A stretch of 64,000 nt of DNA from an uncultured Paracoccaceae bacterium. GTDB lineage: Bacteria > Pseudomonadota > Alphaproteobacteria > Rhodobacterales > Rhodobacteraceae. Position numbers and translations under genes: made by a program. Position 1 is the first letter of the stretch. Every line of letters starts with the position of its first letter. A model generated the notes under the pieces. That model searched no databases. It had not been told where the DNA came from and saw only the letters and a program-made list of their open reading frames with translations. Location: the NCBI GenBank assembly GCA_905182355.1, contig CAJJBH010000022.1:1-64000 (forward strand), given 5' to 3'. Shown here in pieces: positions 39,166-48,062 of the stretch.

Positions 39166-42100
39166 TCATTCAGCCGCCTTCAACATCGGCGCACCACCGG
39201 ATGCAATGACCGACAGCAGTTCTTCACGACGTTTGGCTGCCTGCGCTTCGTTCTTAATTTTCACAGGTCCAAAGCCACGGATTTGCAACGGCAGTTCAGC
39301 CAACGCAACCACCGCGTCCCGTGTTTGATCGTTCACCACCTTCAACACAGCCTTCATATCGGTTTCGTACTGCGCAATCAGCGCCCGCTCCATTTTGCGT
39401 TCAGCCGTATAGCCGAACACATCAAACGGTGTGCCGCGCAAACGTTTCATCTTCGCCAAAATTCGCAAGGGACGTTCCAGCCACGGACCAAATTCGCGTT
39501 TCAATGGCCGACCATTGGCACCCATCTTGGACAGAAACGGTGGCGCAAGGTTGAAGGTCATTTTAAAATCGCCATCAAATTCGGCTTTTGCCTTAGCACG
39601 CGTATCAAGCAACAGTCGTGCCACCTCGTATTCGTCCTTGTAAGACAATAACTTATGATAGCCCTGCATCGCAGCGTCTCTCACAACTTCGTCCTCAATT
39701 GCGTCAACAAAAGCACGGTATTTCTTTGCCAATCCCTTGCCCTGATATCCAACCAGTTGCGCGGCGCGGTACTCAATTTTTTCAGCCATGCCTTGCGGCA
39801 GTTTCACCACTTTAGGCGACAAAATTGCTGCAGCATCTTCCGGGAACAACACCGCCCAACGCCCAATCTCGAACGCGCGCAGGTTCTGGTCCACAGCGGC
39901 CCCGTTCAGCGTGATCGCAGCAACAATTGCCGCGTGAGACAATGGAATATATCCTCGTTGCCACGCTGCGCCAAAGATCATCATGTTCGAGAATATCGAA
40001 TCCCCCAACACAGCCTTTGCCAAATCAGATGCATCAAACAGATCAACAGCGTCACGCAGCCGCGCCTCAAGCGCGAGGGTCATACGTTCCGTGGGCAGTC
40101 TGAATTCGGTGTCGCGCGTAAAATCACCCGTTATGATTTCATGAGAGTTTACAATCGCACCTGTGCGCCCTGCTTTCGTCAGGCCAAGCGTCTTGGCACC
40201 AGCCGACACAACCAAATCCCCCCCAATCAGCACATCACATTCGCCCGTAGCGACACGGATAGCGGAAATATCATGCGGATCGTTGGCAAGACGACAATGG
40301 ATATGCACAGCGCCCCCTTTTTGGGCAAGGCCAGCCATTTCCATCATTCCAGCGCCTTTGCCATCAATATGGGCGGCTTGGGCGATCACAGCGCCAATGG
40401 TCACAACACCGGTGCCCCCAACGCCAGTGATCACGACGTTCCACGTGCCATCAATCTTCGGCAATTCCGGCATCGCCATGTCGGGCAGCATCAATTCAGT
40501 TGTCGCTTCTTTACGCACAACTGCGCCTTCAAGGGATACAAACGACGGGCAGAACCCGTTCACGCAGGAAAAATCTTTGTTACAACTGGATTGGTCAATC
40601 GCACGTTTGCGACCCAATTCGGTTTCTTTCGGGACCAAGGACACGCAATTGGACTGGACCCCGCAATCACCACAGCCTTCACAAACATCCGTATTGATGA
40701 ACATACGTTTGTCGGGATCAGGGAAGAGACCACGCTTGCGTCGACGGCGTTTTTCAGCGGCACAGGTCTGGATATACACAATGGCGCTGACACCTTGCAG
40801 CTTGGCAAACCGTTCCTGCACTGCTTGCAATTCGGCACGTTCATGAATTTCGATACCCTTAGGAAAAGCGTCGAAATCGACATCTTCCTTTTCGTCGTAA
40901 ACAACAGCCAGATTAATCATGCCCATCGCCTTCAGCTCGTTCACGATCTGATCTGCTGGCAATCCACCTTCATGGCTTTGGCCACCTGTCATGGCAACCG
41001 CATCATTATAAAGGATTTTATAGGTAATATTTGTACCCGCGGCCAAAGCCGCGCGGATCGCCATCACGCCAGAGTGATTGTAGGTTCCGTCACCCAAATT
41101 CTGGAAAACATGGGTGCGGGTGGAAAACGGCGCTTCGCCAATCCAGTTCGCCCCCTCGCCACCCATATGGGTAAAACCAAGCGTTTCGCGGTCCATCCAT
41201 TGCGCCATAAAATGACAGCCAATGCCTGCGTATGCGCGTGATCCTTCGGGGACTTTGGTGGATGAGTTGTGCGGGCACCCTGAACAGAAATACGGCAAAC
41301 GGGCTGCGATTTCTTCAGCGTTGTCAGAACGACGGGCTTCATCCAGTGCGGACAAACCAGCCAAGATACCCGACGTGTTACGCCCCTCTTCAACCAGAAC
41401 CTGCCCTAATTTTTCAGCAATCTCGACAGGATCCAGTGCCCAAGCCGCGCTAAAAAATTCAACGCCTTCCTTCATGCCACCGTAAACGCGGCGGCCACGG
41501 CGATCATCAAACAACGCCTCTTTGATCTGAACTTCGATCAGCTTACGCTTTTCCTCGATAACAACAATCACGTCCAGATCGTCGGCCCACGCATTAAAAC
41601 CGCGCAGATCAAGCGGCCATGTTTGACCCACTTTATACGTGGAAATCCCCAAACGGGTCGCCTCGTCGGCATCGATGTTCAACAGGGACATGGCGTGGAT
41701 CAGATCAAGCCAATTTTTCCCAGCCGCGACGAAACCTATCTTGGCTTTTTCATCGCCCCATACGCGTTTGTCCATCTTGTTGGCATGACTGAACGCTTCC
41801 GCTGCATGGCGCTTGTAGTTGATCAAACGGGATTCTTGAGCAATGCGTTCATCAACAAGGCGAATATTCAAACCGCCCTCAGGCATATCAAAGTCGGGCG
41901 TGACAAAAGACTGGCGGTGCGGATCACCATCAACCACCGATGTCACTTCAACCGTGTCTTTCATGGTTTTCAGGCCAACCCAGACCCCTGCAAAGCGAGA
42001 CAAGGCCCAGCCATACAGCCCGTAATCCATCACCTCTTGCACACCCGCAGGGCTAACAATCGGCATATAGGCATCTACCATCGCAAATTCGGACTGGTGC

Positions 42101-42567
42101 AACACGGTTGAGGATTCGCCAGTGTGGTCATCCCCCATCGCCATCAACACGCCGCCCGCAGGTGAAGTGCCAGCCATATTGGCGTGCCGCATCACATCTC
42201 CGGACCGATCTACCCCCGGACCCTTGCCGTACCAAAGGCCAAAGACACCATCGAATTTGCCTTCGCCGCGCAATTCAGCCTGCTGTGCACCCCAATGAGC
42301 GGTTGCTGCTAAATCTTCGTTAACGCCAGCCTGAAAAGTCACATCATGAGCGGAAAGCGGCTTAAGCGCCCGTTCCATCTGCATATCAACGGCACCCAAA
42401 GGTGATCCGCGATAACCGGTGACAAGCCCTGCAGTGTTCAGCCCAGCGGCCACATCACGGGCTTTCTGCATCATCATCATACGAACCAAAGCCTGCGTTC
42501 CGTTCAACAAAACAGGGCTTTTTTCTAGATCGTAACGGTCGTTTAGTGAAATCTTTTGCGTGCTCAT
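39166..42567 (-). CDS. Indolepyruvate ferredoxin oxidoreductase, fused alpha-beta-type chain
   Basis: This 1133-residue enzyme oxidatively decarboxylates aryl-pyruvates, probably to aryl-acetyl-CoA with ferredoxin reduction. It combines an N-terminal pyrimidine-binding domain (GLVTGYRGSPLGAVD), a TPP-binding part (YFCSGCPHNSSTKVPEG, GEGANWIG, and GDGTYNHSGVMAIRAAL), a ferredoxin-like cluster (VCEGCGDCGVQSNCVS), and a C-terminal gamma-type domain (VVITGVGGTGVVTIGAVIAQAA). Two ATGs are adjacent; the second (42567) is better spaced from GGGGAGG. It is the first gene of the minus-strand run, divergent from a LysR regulator. Confidence 0.9.
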   Translation of the reverse strand: MSTQKISLNDRYDLEKSPVLLNGTQALVRMMMMQKARDVAAGLNTAGLVTGYRGSPLGAVDMQMERALKPLSAHDVTFQAGVNEDLAATAHWGAQQAELRGEGKFDGVFGLWYGKGPGVDRSGDVMRHANMAGTSPAGGVLMAMGDDHTGESSTVLHQSEFAMVDAYMPIVSPAGVQEVMDYGLYGWALSRFAGVWVGLKTMKDTVEVTSVVDGDPHRQSFVTPDFDMPEGGLNIRLVDERIAQESRLINYKRHAAEAFSHANKMDKRVWGDEKAKIGFVAAGKNWLDLIHAMSLLNIDADEATRLGISTYKVGQTWPLDLRGFNAWADDLDVIVVIEEKRKLIEVQIKEALFDDRRGRRVYGGMKEGVEFFSAAWALDPVEIAEKLGQVLVEEGRNTSGILAGLSALDEARRSDNAEEIAARLPYFCSGCPHNSSTKVPEGSRAYAGIGCHFMAQWMDRETLGFTHMGGEGANWIGEAPFSTRTHVFQNLGDGTYNHSGVMAIRAALAAGTNITYKILYNDAVAMTGGQSHEGGLPADQIVNELKAMGMINLAVVYDEKEDVDFDAFPKGIEIHERAELQAVQERFAKLQGVSAIVYIQTCAAEKRRRRKRGLFPDPDKRMFINTDVCEGCGDCGVQSNCVSLVPKETELGRKRAIDQSSCNKDFSCVNGFCPSFVSLEGAVVRKEATTELMLPDMAMPELPKIDGTWNVVITGVGGTGVVTIGAVIAQAAHIDGKGAGMMEMAGLAQKGGAVHIHCRLANDPHDISAIRVATGECDVLIGGDLVVSAGAKTLGLTKAGRTGAIVNSHEIITGDFTRDTEFRLPTERMTLALEARLRDAVDLFDASDLAKAVLGDSIFSNMMIFGAAWQRGYIPLSHAAIVAAITLNGAAVDQNLRAFEIGRWAVLFPEDAAAILSPKVVKLPQGMAEKIEYRAAQLVGYQGKGLAKKYRAFVDAIEDEVVRDAAMQGYHKLLSYKDEYEVARLLLDTRAKAKAEFDGDFKMTFNLAPPFLSKMGANGRPLKREFGPWLERPLRILAKMKRLRGTPFDVFGYTAERKMERALIAQYETDMKAVLKVVNDQTRDAVVALAELPLQIRGFGPVKIKNEAQAAKRREELLSVIASGGAPMLKAAE

Positions 42568-42592
42568 CATGGCCTCCCCAGCGTTGATCAGT

Positions 42593-42611
42593 CTAGCAGT
42601 GCTGTGCCTAG
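42593..42611. promoter_or_regulatory. Possible LysR-type operator
   Basis: CTAG-N11-CTAG lies in the divergent intergenic region, 26 bases from the oxidoreductase start. It fits the T-N11-A rule for LysR sites within an interrupted palindrome, so the adjacent LysR protein may act here. Confidence 0.35.
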
Positions 42612-42746
42612 GTTAGGTCACAAAAGCTGACCTGTATAGTTATTTTTACATTTGATCCAAAAAAGGTGAATAGACTGTATCAGTCAACTCAAAACAAACT
42701 ATAATGGGTCCAAATATAAATTGTGCTGTTAGCTGGAAGTAGACAG

Positions 42747-43652
42747 ATGGATTGGGACAAACTTAGAATATTTCACTCAGTCGCTGATGCTGGCAGCCTA
42801 ACACATGCGGGTGACAAGCTGAACCTGTCGCAATCCGCAGTCAGCCGTCAGGTCCGCGCACTTGAAGAAGCCTTGGACGCAACCCTGTTTCACCGCCACG
42901 CCCGTGGGTTGATTTTGACAGAACAAGGGGAGCTGCTGTTTGACGCGACCACTGCCATGTCCAAACGCCTTGAAGCTGCCGCGGCCCGTATCCGTGACAG
43001 CGAAGAAGAAGTGTTTGGCGATCTGCGTGTGACAACCACAACAGGGTTTGGCACGTTATGGCTGGCCCCGCGCCTGCCCAAACTTTACGAAAAATACCCC
43101 GATTTGAAGGTCGATTTGATGCTCGAAGAGCGCGTGCTTGATTTGCCCATGCGTGAAGCCGACGTTGCCATCCGCATGAAAGAACCATCCCAAGCAGACC
43201 TAATCCGCAAACGCCTAATGAGCGTGCGGATGCGGGCCTATGCGACCAAAAGTTACCTCAAAGACAATCCGGTCCCCCTGCAGCTTGAAGATATGAAGGA
43301 CCACCGCCTGATTTGTCAGAACACAGATTCTGCGCAAGTTGGGGCAAGCGTCAGCCTTGTTAAAGAACTGATGACCTATGACGTGAAATCAACACTGACG
43401 GTCAACAACTACTTTGGGGTGCTTCAGGGCGTGCTGAACAATCTGGGAATCGGTATCCTTCCAGACTACGTAATTCAAGATTTTCCCGACCTTGTGCGCG
43501 TACTACCAGAGGTCGAATCGGCAGAAGTGCCCGTTTTTTTGGCCTATCCAGAGGAATTGCGGCACTCCAAGCGCATTTCTGCCTTCCGCGACTTTGTGCA
43601 AGATGAAATTATTTCATACCGCAAGGCATTGAGAAATAAAGAAATTACCTAG
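42747..43652 (+). CDS. LysR-family transcriptional regulator
   Basis: The start at ATG 42747 has GGAAG upstream and gives 301 residues. The N-terminal winged helix is WDKLRIFHSVADAGSLTHAGDKLNLSQSAVSRQVRALEE (about 3-42). The C-terminal periplasmic-binding-like effector domain (about 90-290) includes LRVTTTTGFGTLWLAPRLPKL. It lies divergent from the oxidoreductase gene, the usual arrangement of a LysR regulator and its target. The effector is unknown. Confidence 0.88.
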   Translation: MDWDKLRIFHSVADAGSLTHAGDKLNLSQSAVSRQVRALEEALDATLFHRHARGLILTEQGELLFDATTAMSKRLEAAAARIRDSEEEVFGDLRVTTTTGFGTLWLAPRLPKLYEKYPDLKVDLMLEERVLDLPMREADVAIRMKEPSQADLIRKRLMSVRMRAYATKSYLKDNPVPLQLEDMKDHRLICQNTDSAQVGASVSLVKELMTYDVKSTLTVNNYFGVLQGVLNNLGIGILPDYVIQDFPDLVRVLPEVESAEVPVFLAYPEELRHSKRISAFRDFVQDEIISYRKALRNKEIT

Positions 43653-43702
43653 CTATGCACAAGACGCATAGCGGGTAATCCGCCCCTGAGGCACATTGCA
43701 CA

Positions 43703-43731
43703 TTGAATGGGCACTCCGTGAACCCTAAATG
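43703..43731 (+). promoter_or_regulatory. Promoter-like hexamers ahead of the candidate small RNA
   Basis: TTGAAT at 43703-43708 is followed after 17 bases by TAAATG at 43726-43731. Transcription would start near 43738, exactly where the predicted RNA stem begins. The -10 match is weak. Confidence 0.35.
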
Positions 43732-43737
43732 AAGTTG

Positions 43738-43818
43738 TGAAGGCGGCGGGTACATTCGTGTGCCCCACCTTCACCTCCCTGTTGGACTTGGCCGAGCTTC
43801 GTGCTCGGCCTTTTTTTT
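43738..43818 (+). ncRNA. Candidate structured small RNA with its own terminator
   Basis: Three elements form a neat transcript of about 80 bases. A two-part stem pairs TGAAGG (43738-43743) with CCTTCA (43768-43773) and GGGTACA (43748-43754) with TGTGCCC (43759-43765), the latter capped by TTCG. An unpaired stretch with CCTCCC follows at 43774-43779. A perfect 8-bp stem GGCCGAGC/GCTCGGCC (43790-43810) then runs into eight T. No gene ends here: the LysR stop is 85 bases upstream and the MscS gene starts 129 bases downstream. A CCUCC stretch could pair with ribosome-binding sites of target mRNAs. I do not recognise a named family. Confidence 0.55.
43790..43818 (+). terminator. Strong Rho-independent terminator
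   Basis: GGCCGAGC and GCTCGGCC form a perfect 8-bp stem around TTCGT, followed by TTTTTTTT. It ends the candidate small RNA and would also stop read-through from the LysR gene. Confidence 0.9.
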
Positions 43819-43946
43819 GCCGGAATGACTTCCCCTATCCCTTCTTTTCGAACGGCGTCTGTGCACTTTGTCCCTTGATCAAACGACGGAAACACGGTCA
43901 GTTTACGTTTAGTTCAAGACACAGATTAATCAGGGACGGTTCGACA

Positions 43947-46220
43947 ATGCATTTCATCAAAATTTTGGTGCTCACCGCACTGCTTGCCTTCGGCCTATCT
44001 GCCCCCGCTAACGCCCAATCATTATTTTCGACCAGTTCGGCCCCTGCCGACACCACGGTCACGCTCCCCGATCCTTTGACAGAAGAGGCCGCAAACGCGC
44101 TGATCTCGCGGCTGTCGGACAACGAAGTACGCGCCCTGCTGCTGGATCAGTTGAACGCCCAGACGGTTGAAGTGGACGAAAGCGCAGGGCTAACCGAATT
44201 CTTTTATCACGCCACAACAGGTGCTGCGAGCCAAGTCGGATTGTCCATTAAAAGCTTACCGATATTCTTCGAAAAGCAACCCCAGGCCTTCGCAACCTTT
44301 TACGGCAAAATCGGCTTTGACGGCCTGTTAAAACTACTGGGCTACATGATCATCATGTTTGGCGGTGCTATCATAGCCGAGCTCATTTTCCGCCGCTTGA
44401 TTATGAAATGGCAAATCCAGCCCCCCGCCGATTTCAACAATATCACCCTGCGCGAAACCATTGTTTTCCTAACACAACGCTTGGCGCGTGAAATTCTTGC
44501 TGTGGTCGTGTTTATCTTAGTGGCGATGAACATCGGCATGGCGATCATGCCCCCCTTCTTGGGCAGCGTTGTTGGGCTGATCGGGCCATATCTGATCGCT
44601 TTCCCACGGTTAATGCTCGCAATTGGACGTTTTCTATTCGCGCCAAACAACCACTATTTCCGGCTCCTCAATGTGGATGATAGAACCGCCAAAGCAGCCG
44701 TCTTCCACAACTTTGGCATTGCGTTTTTAATTGGATTTTCATTCGTTCTTCTTCAATTCAACGGATTTAATGGACTGCCACGCGGGGAAACACGCATTGG
44801 GTTTTGGCTAAATTTAGCGGTTCACGTCTATCTTGCTGTCATCGTCTGGAAATACCGAGGGGAAATGAGCGCGATGATGCGGGGCTTTGATCCTGACGTC
44901 ACACCAGCCGAGGATCGTATGGCGCGGGCCTTTCCATATTTCGCGATCTGCGTCTCTTTGGGGATCTGGTGGATCACCCAAATCATTGTGAGCTACGGCA
45001 ACTTTGCCCTGCTGGATGGAGCACCGCATTACAAAACCATGGCACTGCTGTGGTTTGCACCCGCAATGGACACCTTGATCCGTGGTTTGGTACGTCACCT
45101 GACACCTGGCATGACTGGCGAAGGGCCAGTGGCTGAACGCGCATACCGCTCTGCCAAACGCTCCTACATCCGCATTGGACGTGTTGTGGTCTTTGGCATT
45201 GTCATCATGATGATCGCCAGCTTCTGGGGCATGTCACCAAACAATATCGCTTCAGCAGGCGTCGGACCACAATTGGCCGCCAAATTGATGGAATTCCTCG
45301 TCATTATAGCAATTGGCTACCTGATCTATGAAATGGTGTCGCTTTATATCAACCGTAAACTTGCCGCTGAACTGACCGCTGCAGGCTATATGCCTGATGA
45401 GGAAGCTGTTGGCGGCGACGGTGGCGGTGCGGGCGGTTCCCGTCTGTCCACAGTCCTGCCTTTGATCCTAATGGTGTCACAGGCCACGATCGTCATCGTG
45501 TTCTTGCTGCTTGGACTTGGCAACATCGGTGTCGACACCACGCCCCTACTGGCTGGTGCTGGTATCGCGGGCTTGGCCATTGGTTTTGGCGCACAAAAGC
45601 TGGTCACAGATGTTGTATCCGGCATCTTCTTCCTGATCGACGACGCCTTTCGCGTGGGCGAATACGTCGAGGTCGAAGGGACGATGGGCACGGTCGAGAA
45701 AATCTCGATCCGGTCCATGCAATTGCGCCACCACAAGGGGCCAGTGCACACGCTGCCTTACGGCGAAATCCCGAAAATCACCAACTTTTCACGCGATTGG
45801 GTGATTATGAAACTGCGCTTTACCGTGCCGTTTGATACGGACCCGAACAAAGTTAAAAAGATCTTTAAGAAGATCGGCCAAGACATGTTGGTGATGGATG
45901 AATTCAAGGACGACTTCCTACAGCCCTTCAAATCCCAAGGCATGCTTGAAATCGACGATGTAGGCATGGTGTTCCGCGGCAAGTTCATGGCCAAACCGGG
46001 CACACAGTTCACCATCCGCAAGGAAATCTTTAACCGTGTGAACGCTGCATTTGCCGAAAACGGGTTGGAATTTGCGCGCCGCGAAGTGCGTGTGGCCTTG
46101 CCCTCGATGGGTGACAGGGAACTCACGAACGACGACAAAACCGCAATCGCTGCCGCGGCTACACAAGCAGCCCAAGCACAGCTTGCAGAAGGGGCTGCGG
46201 GTCAGAAAGACGATCGCTAA
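43947..46220 (+). CDS. MscS-family mechanosensitive ion channel, large form
   Basis: The start ATG 43947 begins a signal peptide (MHFIKILVLTALLAFGLSAPANA), giving 757 residues; an in-frame ATG at 43737 would run through the terminator and is rejected. A periplasmic N-terminal region is followed by about ten membrane helices. The MscS core has the pore helix TPLLAGAGIAGLAIGFGAQKLVTDVVSG (about 527-554) and the beta domain (RVGEYVEVEGTMGTVEKISIRSMQLR). It should gate solute release on hypo-osmotic shock. It stands alone on the plus strand. Confidence 0.9.
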   Translation: MHFIKILVLTALLAFGLSAPANAQSLFSTSSAPADTTVTLPDPLTEEAANALISRLSDNEVRALLLDQLNAQTVEVDESAGLTEFFYHATTGAASQVGLSIKSLPIFFEKQPQAFATFYGKIGFDGLLKLLGYMIIMFGGAIIAELIFRRLIMKWQIQPPADFNNITLRETIVFLTQRLAREILAVVVFILVAMNIGMAIMPPFLGSVVGLIGPYLIAFPRLMLAIGRFLFAPNNHYFRLLNVDDRTAKAAVFHNFGIAFLIGFSFVLLQFNGFNGLPRGETRIGFWLNLAVHVYLAVIVWKYRGEMSAMMRGFDPDVTPAEDRMARAFPYFAICVSLGIWWITQIIVSYGNFALLDGAPHYKTMALLWFAPAMDTLIRGLVRHLTPGMTGEGPVAERAYRSAKRSYIRIGRVVVFGIVIMMIASFWGMSPNNIASAGVGPQLAAKLMEFLVIIAIGYLIYEMVSLYINRKLAAELTAAGYMPDEEAVGGDGGGAGGSRLSTVLPLILMVSQATIVIVFLLLGLGNIGVDTTPLLAGAGIAGLAIGFGAQKLVTDVVSGIFFLIDDAFRVGEYVEVEGTMGTVEKISIRSMQLRHHKGPVHTLPYGEIPKITNFSRDWVIMKLRFTVPFDTDPNKVKKIFKKIGQDMLVMDEFKDDFLQPFKSQGMLEIDDVGMVFRGKFMAKPGTQFTIRKEIFNRVNAAFAENGLEFARREVRVALPSMGDRELTNDDKTAIAAAATQAAQAQLAEGAAGQKDDR

Positions 46221-46566
46221 TTACATTTTACTCTGACCTAACCACGCCATCGAAGACCTCATAAATGTAACAACTCGGACTAAACGGGTTTCGTGTCTCA
46301 AAGCACGCGTTTTGGCGTGTCGACAGGTCGTCTAGCTGCGCAGATAGACGGATGGATAACGTCCGCACGCCCCAAAGAATAGCCGCCATATCCCAAAGCA
46401 TACAACAAATATCCCTACTGGTATATTCGCGCCCAAATGCACCACATCTCTATCCCCTTCGACCTAAGACATCCGCCCTCCTGCCCTGCAAAATATCTTC
46501 TAAAAGCTGCGTGAGGACAAAACGCAGCGCTAAGCGGAAACAAATTCGGATAAGGGGACGAGAAAT
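46221..46566. other. Gene-free gap after the MscS gene
   Basis: I see no convincing gene. A hairpin-like CACGC/GCGTG (near 46304-46319) lies about 85 bases past the MscS stop without a T-run. A 78-codon frame at 46352-46588 has composition and start context that look random. Confidence 0.4.
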
Positions 46567-46707
46567 ATGGCGATCTTTGACAATGTAATTTGGCTAACCG
46601 GGACAGGTGGCACAGCCTTAAAAGGTCTAACCAGACTTTCCTTCTTTACTTGGAATGGCCTTTCCCGCGCCACTTTCCAGACACAGTCACCGCATACCAA
46701 TTCCTAA
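46567..46707 (+). CDS. Small ORF, possibly a truncated Hint-type N-terminus
   Basis: The 46-codon frame starts with AAGGGG 10-15 bases upstream and reads MAIFDNVIWLTGTGGTAL..., ending just before the Hint gene. The start resembles N-termini I associate with roseobacter Hint-domain proteins, so it may be a decayed duplicate of such a gene. It is too short for a firm call. Confidence 0.3.
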   Translation: MAIFDNVIWLTGTGGTALKGLTRLSFFTWNGLSRATFQTQSPHTNS

Positions 46708-46766
46708 TAGATTTGTGTGATCCTTACTTGGATTTCACTATGTAATTTTACTAAGTGGTGTGCAAA

Positions 46767-47747
46767 ATGGCTAACGAGACCCTTCAAGTTTATAACTTTG
46801 CCAGTGGTGACAATACCTATCCTCACTCTGGCAACTTTACGATTGGCGTCGCTGGTTCGATCAGCGTCGACGATTCTGACGGGTTCGATGATGCAATATT
46901 TGGGGATCTCACCCACACGGGTGGCGCAGACACCGCCGATCAAAATGTAACGGCATCGTCAGTTGCAGGGATTAATGTCACTGATACCGTGGATTTGCGT
47001 TATAAATACACTTTCACGGGATCTGACGGTTCAAGTGGTACGATCTACTTCGTCGCGACCAATGATACAGCAAACTATGGTCCTTTGTTCATGTCGGACA
47101 CCCCACTTACACCGAGTGTCACATACACTTTTGGGGCCTTCAACACGGATGGGGCTGTCGCGTATTCATCGTTGGTTCCTTGTTTCACAAGTGGCACATC
47201 AATCGTAACCGCCAAAGGACACAAGTTCGTCGAAAGCCTTCAAGAGGGGGACATGATCCTTACACGTGACAACGGGTATCAGCCTGTGCGCTGGATTGGC
47301 CGTTGCACAAAGCCTGCACTAGGCAAATCAACCCCGATTCATATCGCAAAAGATGTTTTAGGGAACACAACTGAACTGTTGGTATCTCCCAATCACCGCA
47401 TGCTGGTGGTGGAAGCTGCAGCAGATTTATATTTTGGTGAACGCGAACTGCTGATCTGCGCAAAACACCTGCTGGGCATGGACGGTATCAACCGTAAAAA
47501 TGGTGGTTTTGTGACCTATGTTCACATCTTATTTGACGAACATCAGATTGTTATTTCCAACGGTGCATTCAGCGAAAGCTTTTTTCCCGGTCCAATGGCA
47601 CTAAACACGCTGGAAGATAAAACCCGTCAAGAAGTGTTGGACCTGTTCCCCGAACTGGCATTCAATATAAATGGCGATGTTCTGCAAACAGCTCGTATGT
47701 GCCTGAACAAGCGCGAAGCTGGTTTTTTGCAGCGCCTCGCAGCTTAA
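46767..47747 (+). CDS. Hint-domain (hedgehog/intein-type) protein
   Basis: The 326-residue product (start ATG 46767; a GTG 12 bases upstream is less likely) has no signal peptide. A beta-rich acidic N-terminal region (about 1-135) contains Asp/Gly-rich turns. A Hint domain starts at Cys139 (PCFTSGTSIVTAKG) and continues with LQEGDMILTRDNGYQPVRWIGR and the conserved SPNHRMLVV block (about 209-217). Hint domains self-cleave at the Cys. In roseobacters they end large surface or secreted proteins, often exported by type I systems. Here the passenger is short. Function unknown. Confidence 0.8.
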   Translation: MANETLQVYNFASGDNTYPHSGNFTIGVAGSISVDDSDGFDDAIFGDLTHTGGADTADQNVTASSVAGINVTDTVDLRYKYTFTGSDGSSGTIYFVATNDTANYGPLFMSDTPLTPSVTYTFGAFNTDGAVAYSSLVPCFTSGTSIVTAKGHKFVESLQEGDMILTRDNGYQPVRWIGRCTKPALGKSTPIHIAKDVLGNTTELLVSPNHRMLVVEAAADLYFGERELLICAKHLLGMDGINRKNGGFVTYVHILFDEHQIVISNGAFSESFFPGPMALNTLEDKTRQEVLDLFPELAFNINGDVLQTARMCLNKREAGFLQRLAA

Positions 47748-47758
47748 CCAACAGTTAA
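47744..47758. promoter_or_regulatory. Exact CtrA-box match (TTAA-N7-TTAA)
   Basis: TTAACCAACAGTTAA matches the full CtrA consensus and contains the TTAACC half-site. It overlaps the Hint stop codon and lies about 300 bases before purL. A further TTAACC occurs near 47774. Confidence 0.4.
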
Positions 47759-48062
47759 CGCACCCCAACATACATTAACCCCGCTCAAATCTTACCAATT
47801 CATAAACGCGGCAAATGAGTTAAAAACGTACAATTCGGCCTACGGTTTGTACAATTTGCCAAATCGGCCAAGTTTCTCGGTCATTTCACCGTGCCAAATT
47901 GTACAAATGCACCCGTTGTTTTGTACAATCGGCAGCAAATTCGCCATCGAACGGCTCATTAACCCGACAGTGCGACCCTGCCCCCTTCCCCCCAAGCACC
48001 CCAGCCTGTAAGAGAACGTCAACTTTACAAATTGCGCTTTTACTTCGGGGGAACTTAGGCAC
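47759..48062. other. purL upstream region with a TTGTACAA motif cluster
   Basis: The gap between the Hint gene and purL contains four copies of a GTACAA motif: GTACAATTCGG at 47828, TTTGTACAATTTGCC at 47846, CCAAATTGTACAAA at 47894 and TTTTGTACAATCGGC at 47919. Copies two and three are inverted to each other over 13 bases. Three cores are the 8-bp palindrome TTGTACAA. No gene is visible in the gap. The pattern suggests a repressor-type operator array or a looped leader for purL. Confidence 0.5.

Noticed and set aside
39655-41241. A 528-codon plus-strand open frame opposite the indolepyruvate oxidoreductase gene
   Set aside because: It lies wholly antisense to a well-recognised enzyme, has His/Arg/Gln-rich random-looking composition and no motif. 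It is a codon-bias shadow.
43737-43946. N-terminal extension of the MscS protein from ATG 43737
   Set aside because: It would translate through a strong terminator and place a Cys-rich tail before an obvious signal peptide at 43947.
46352-46588. A 78-codon frame after the MscS gene
   Set aside because: Composition looks random and no ribosome site or homology is apparent.
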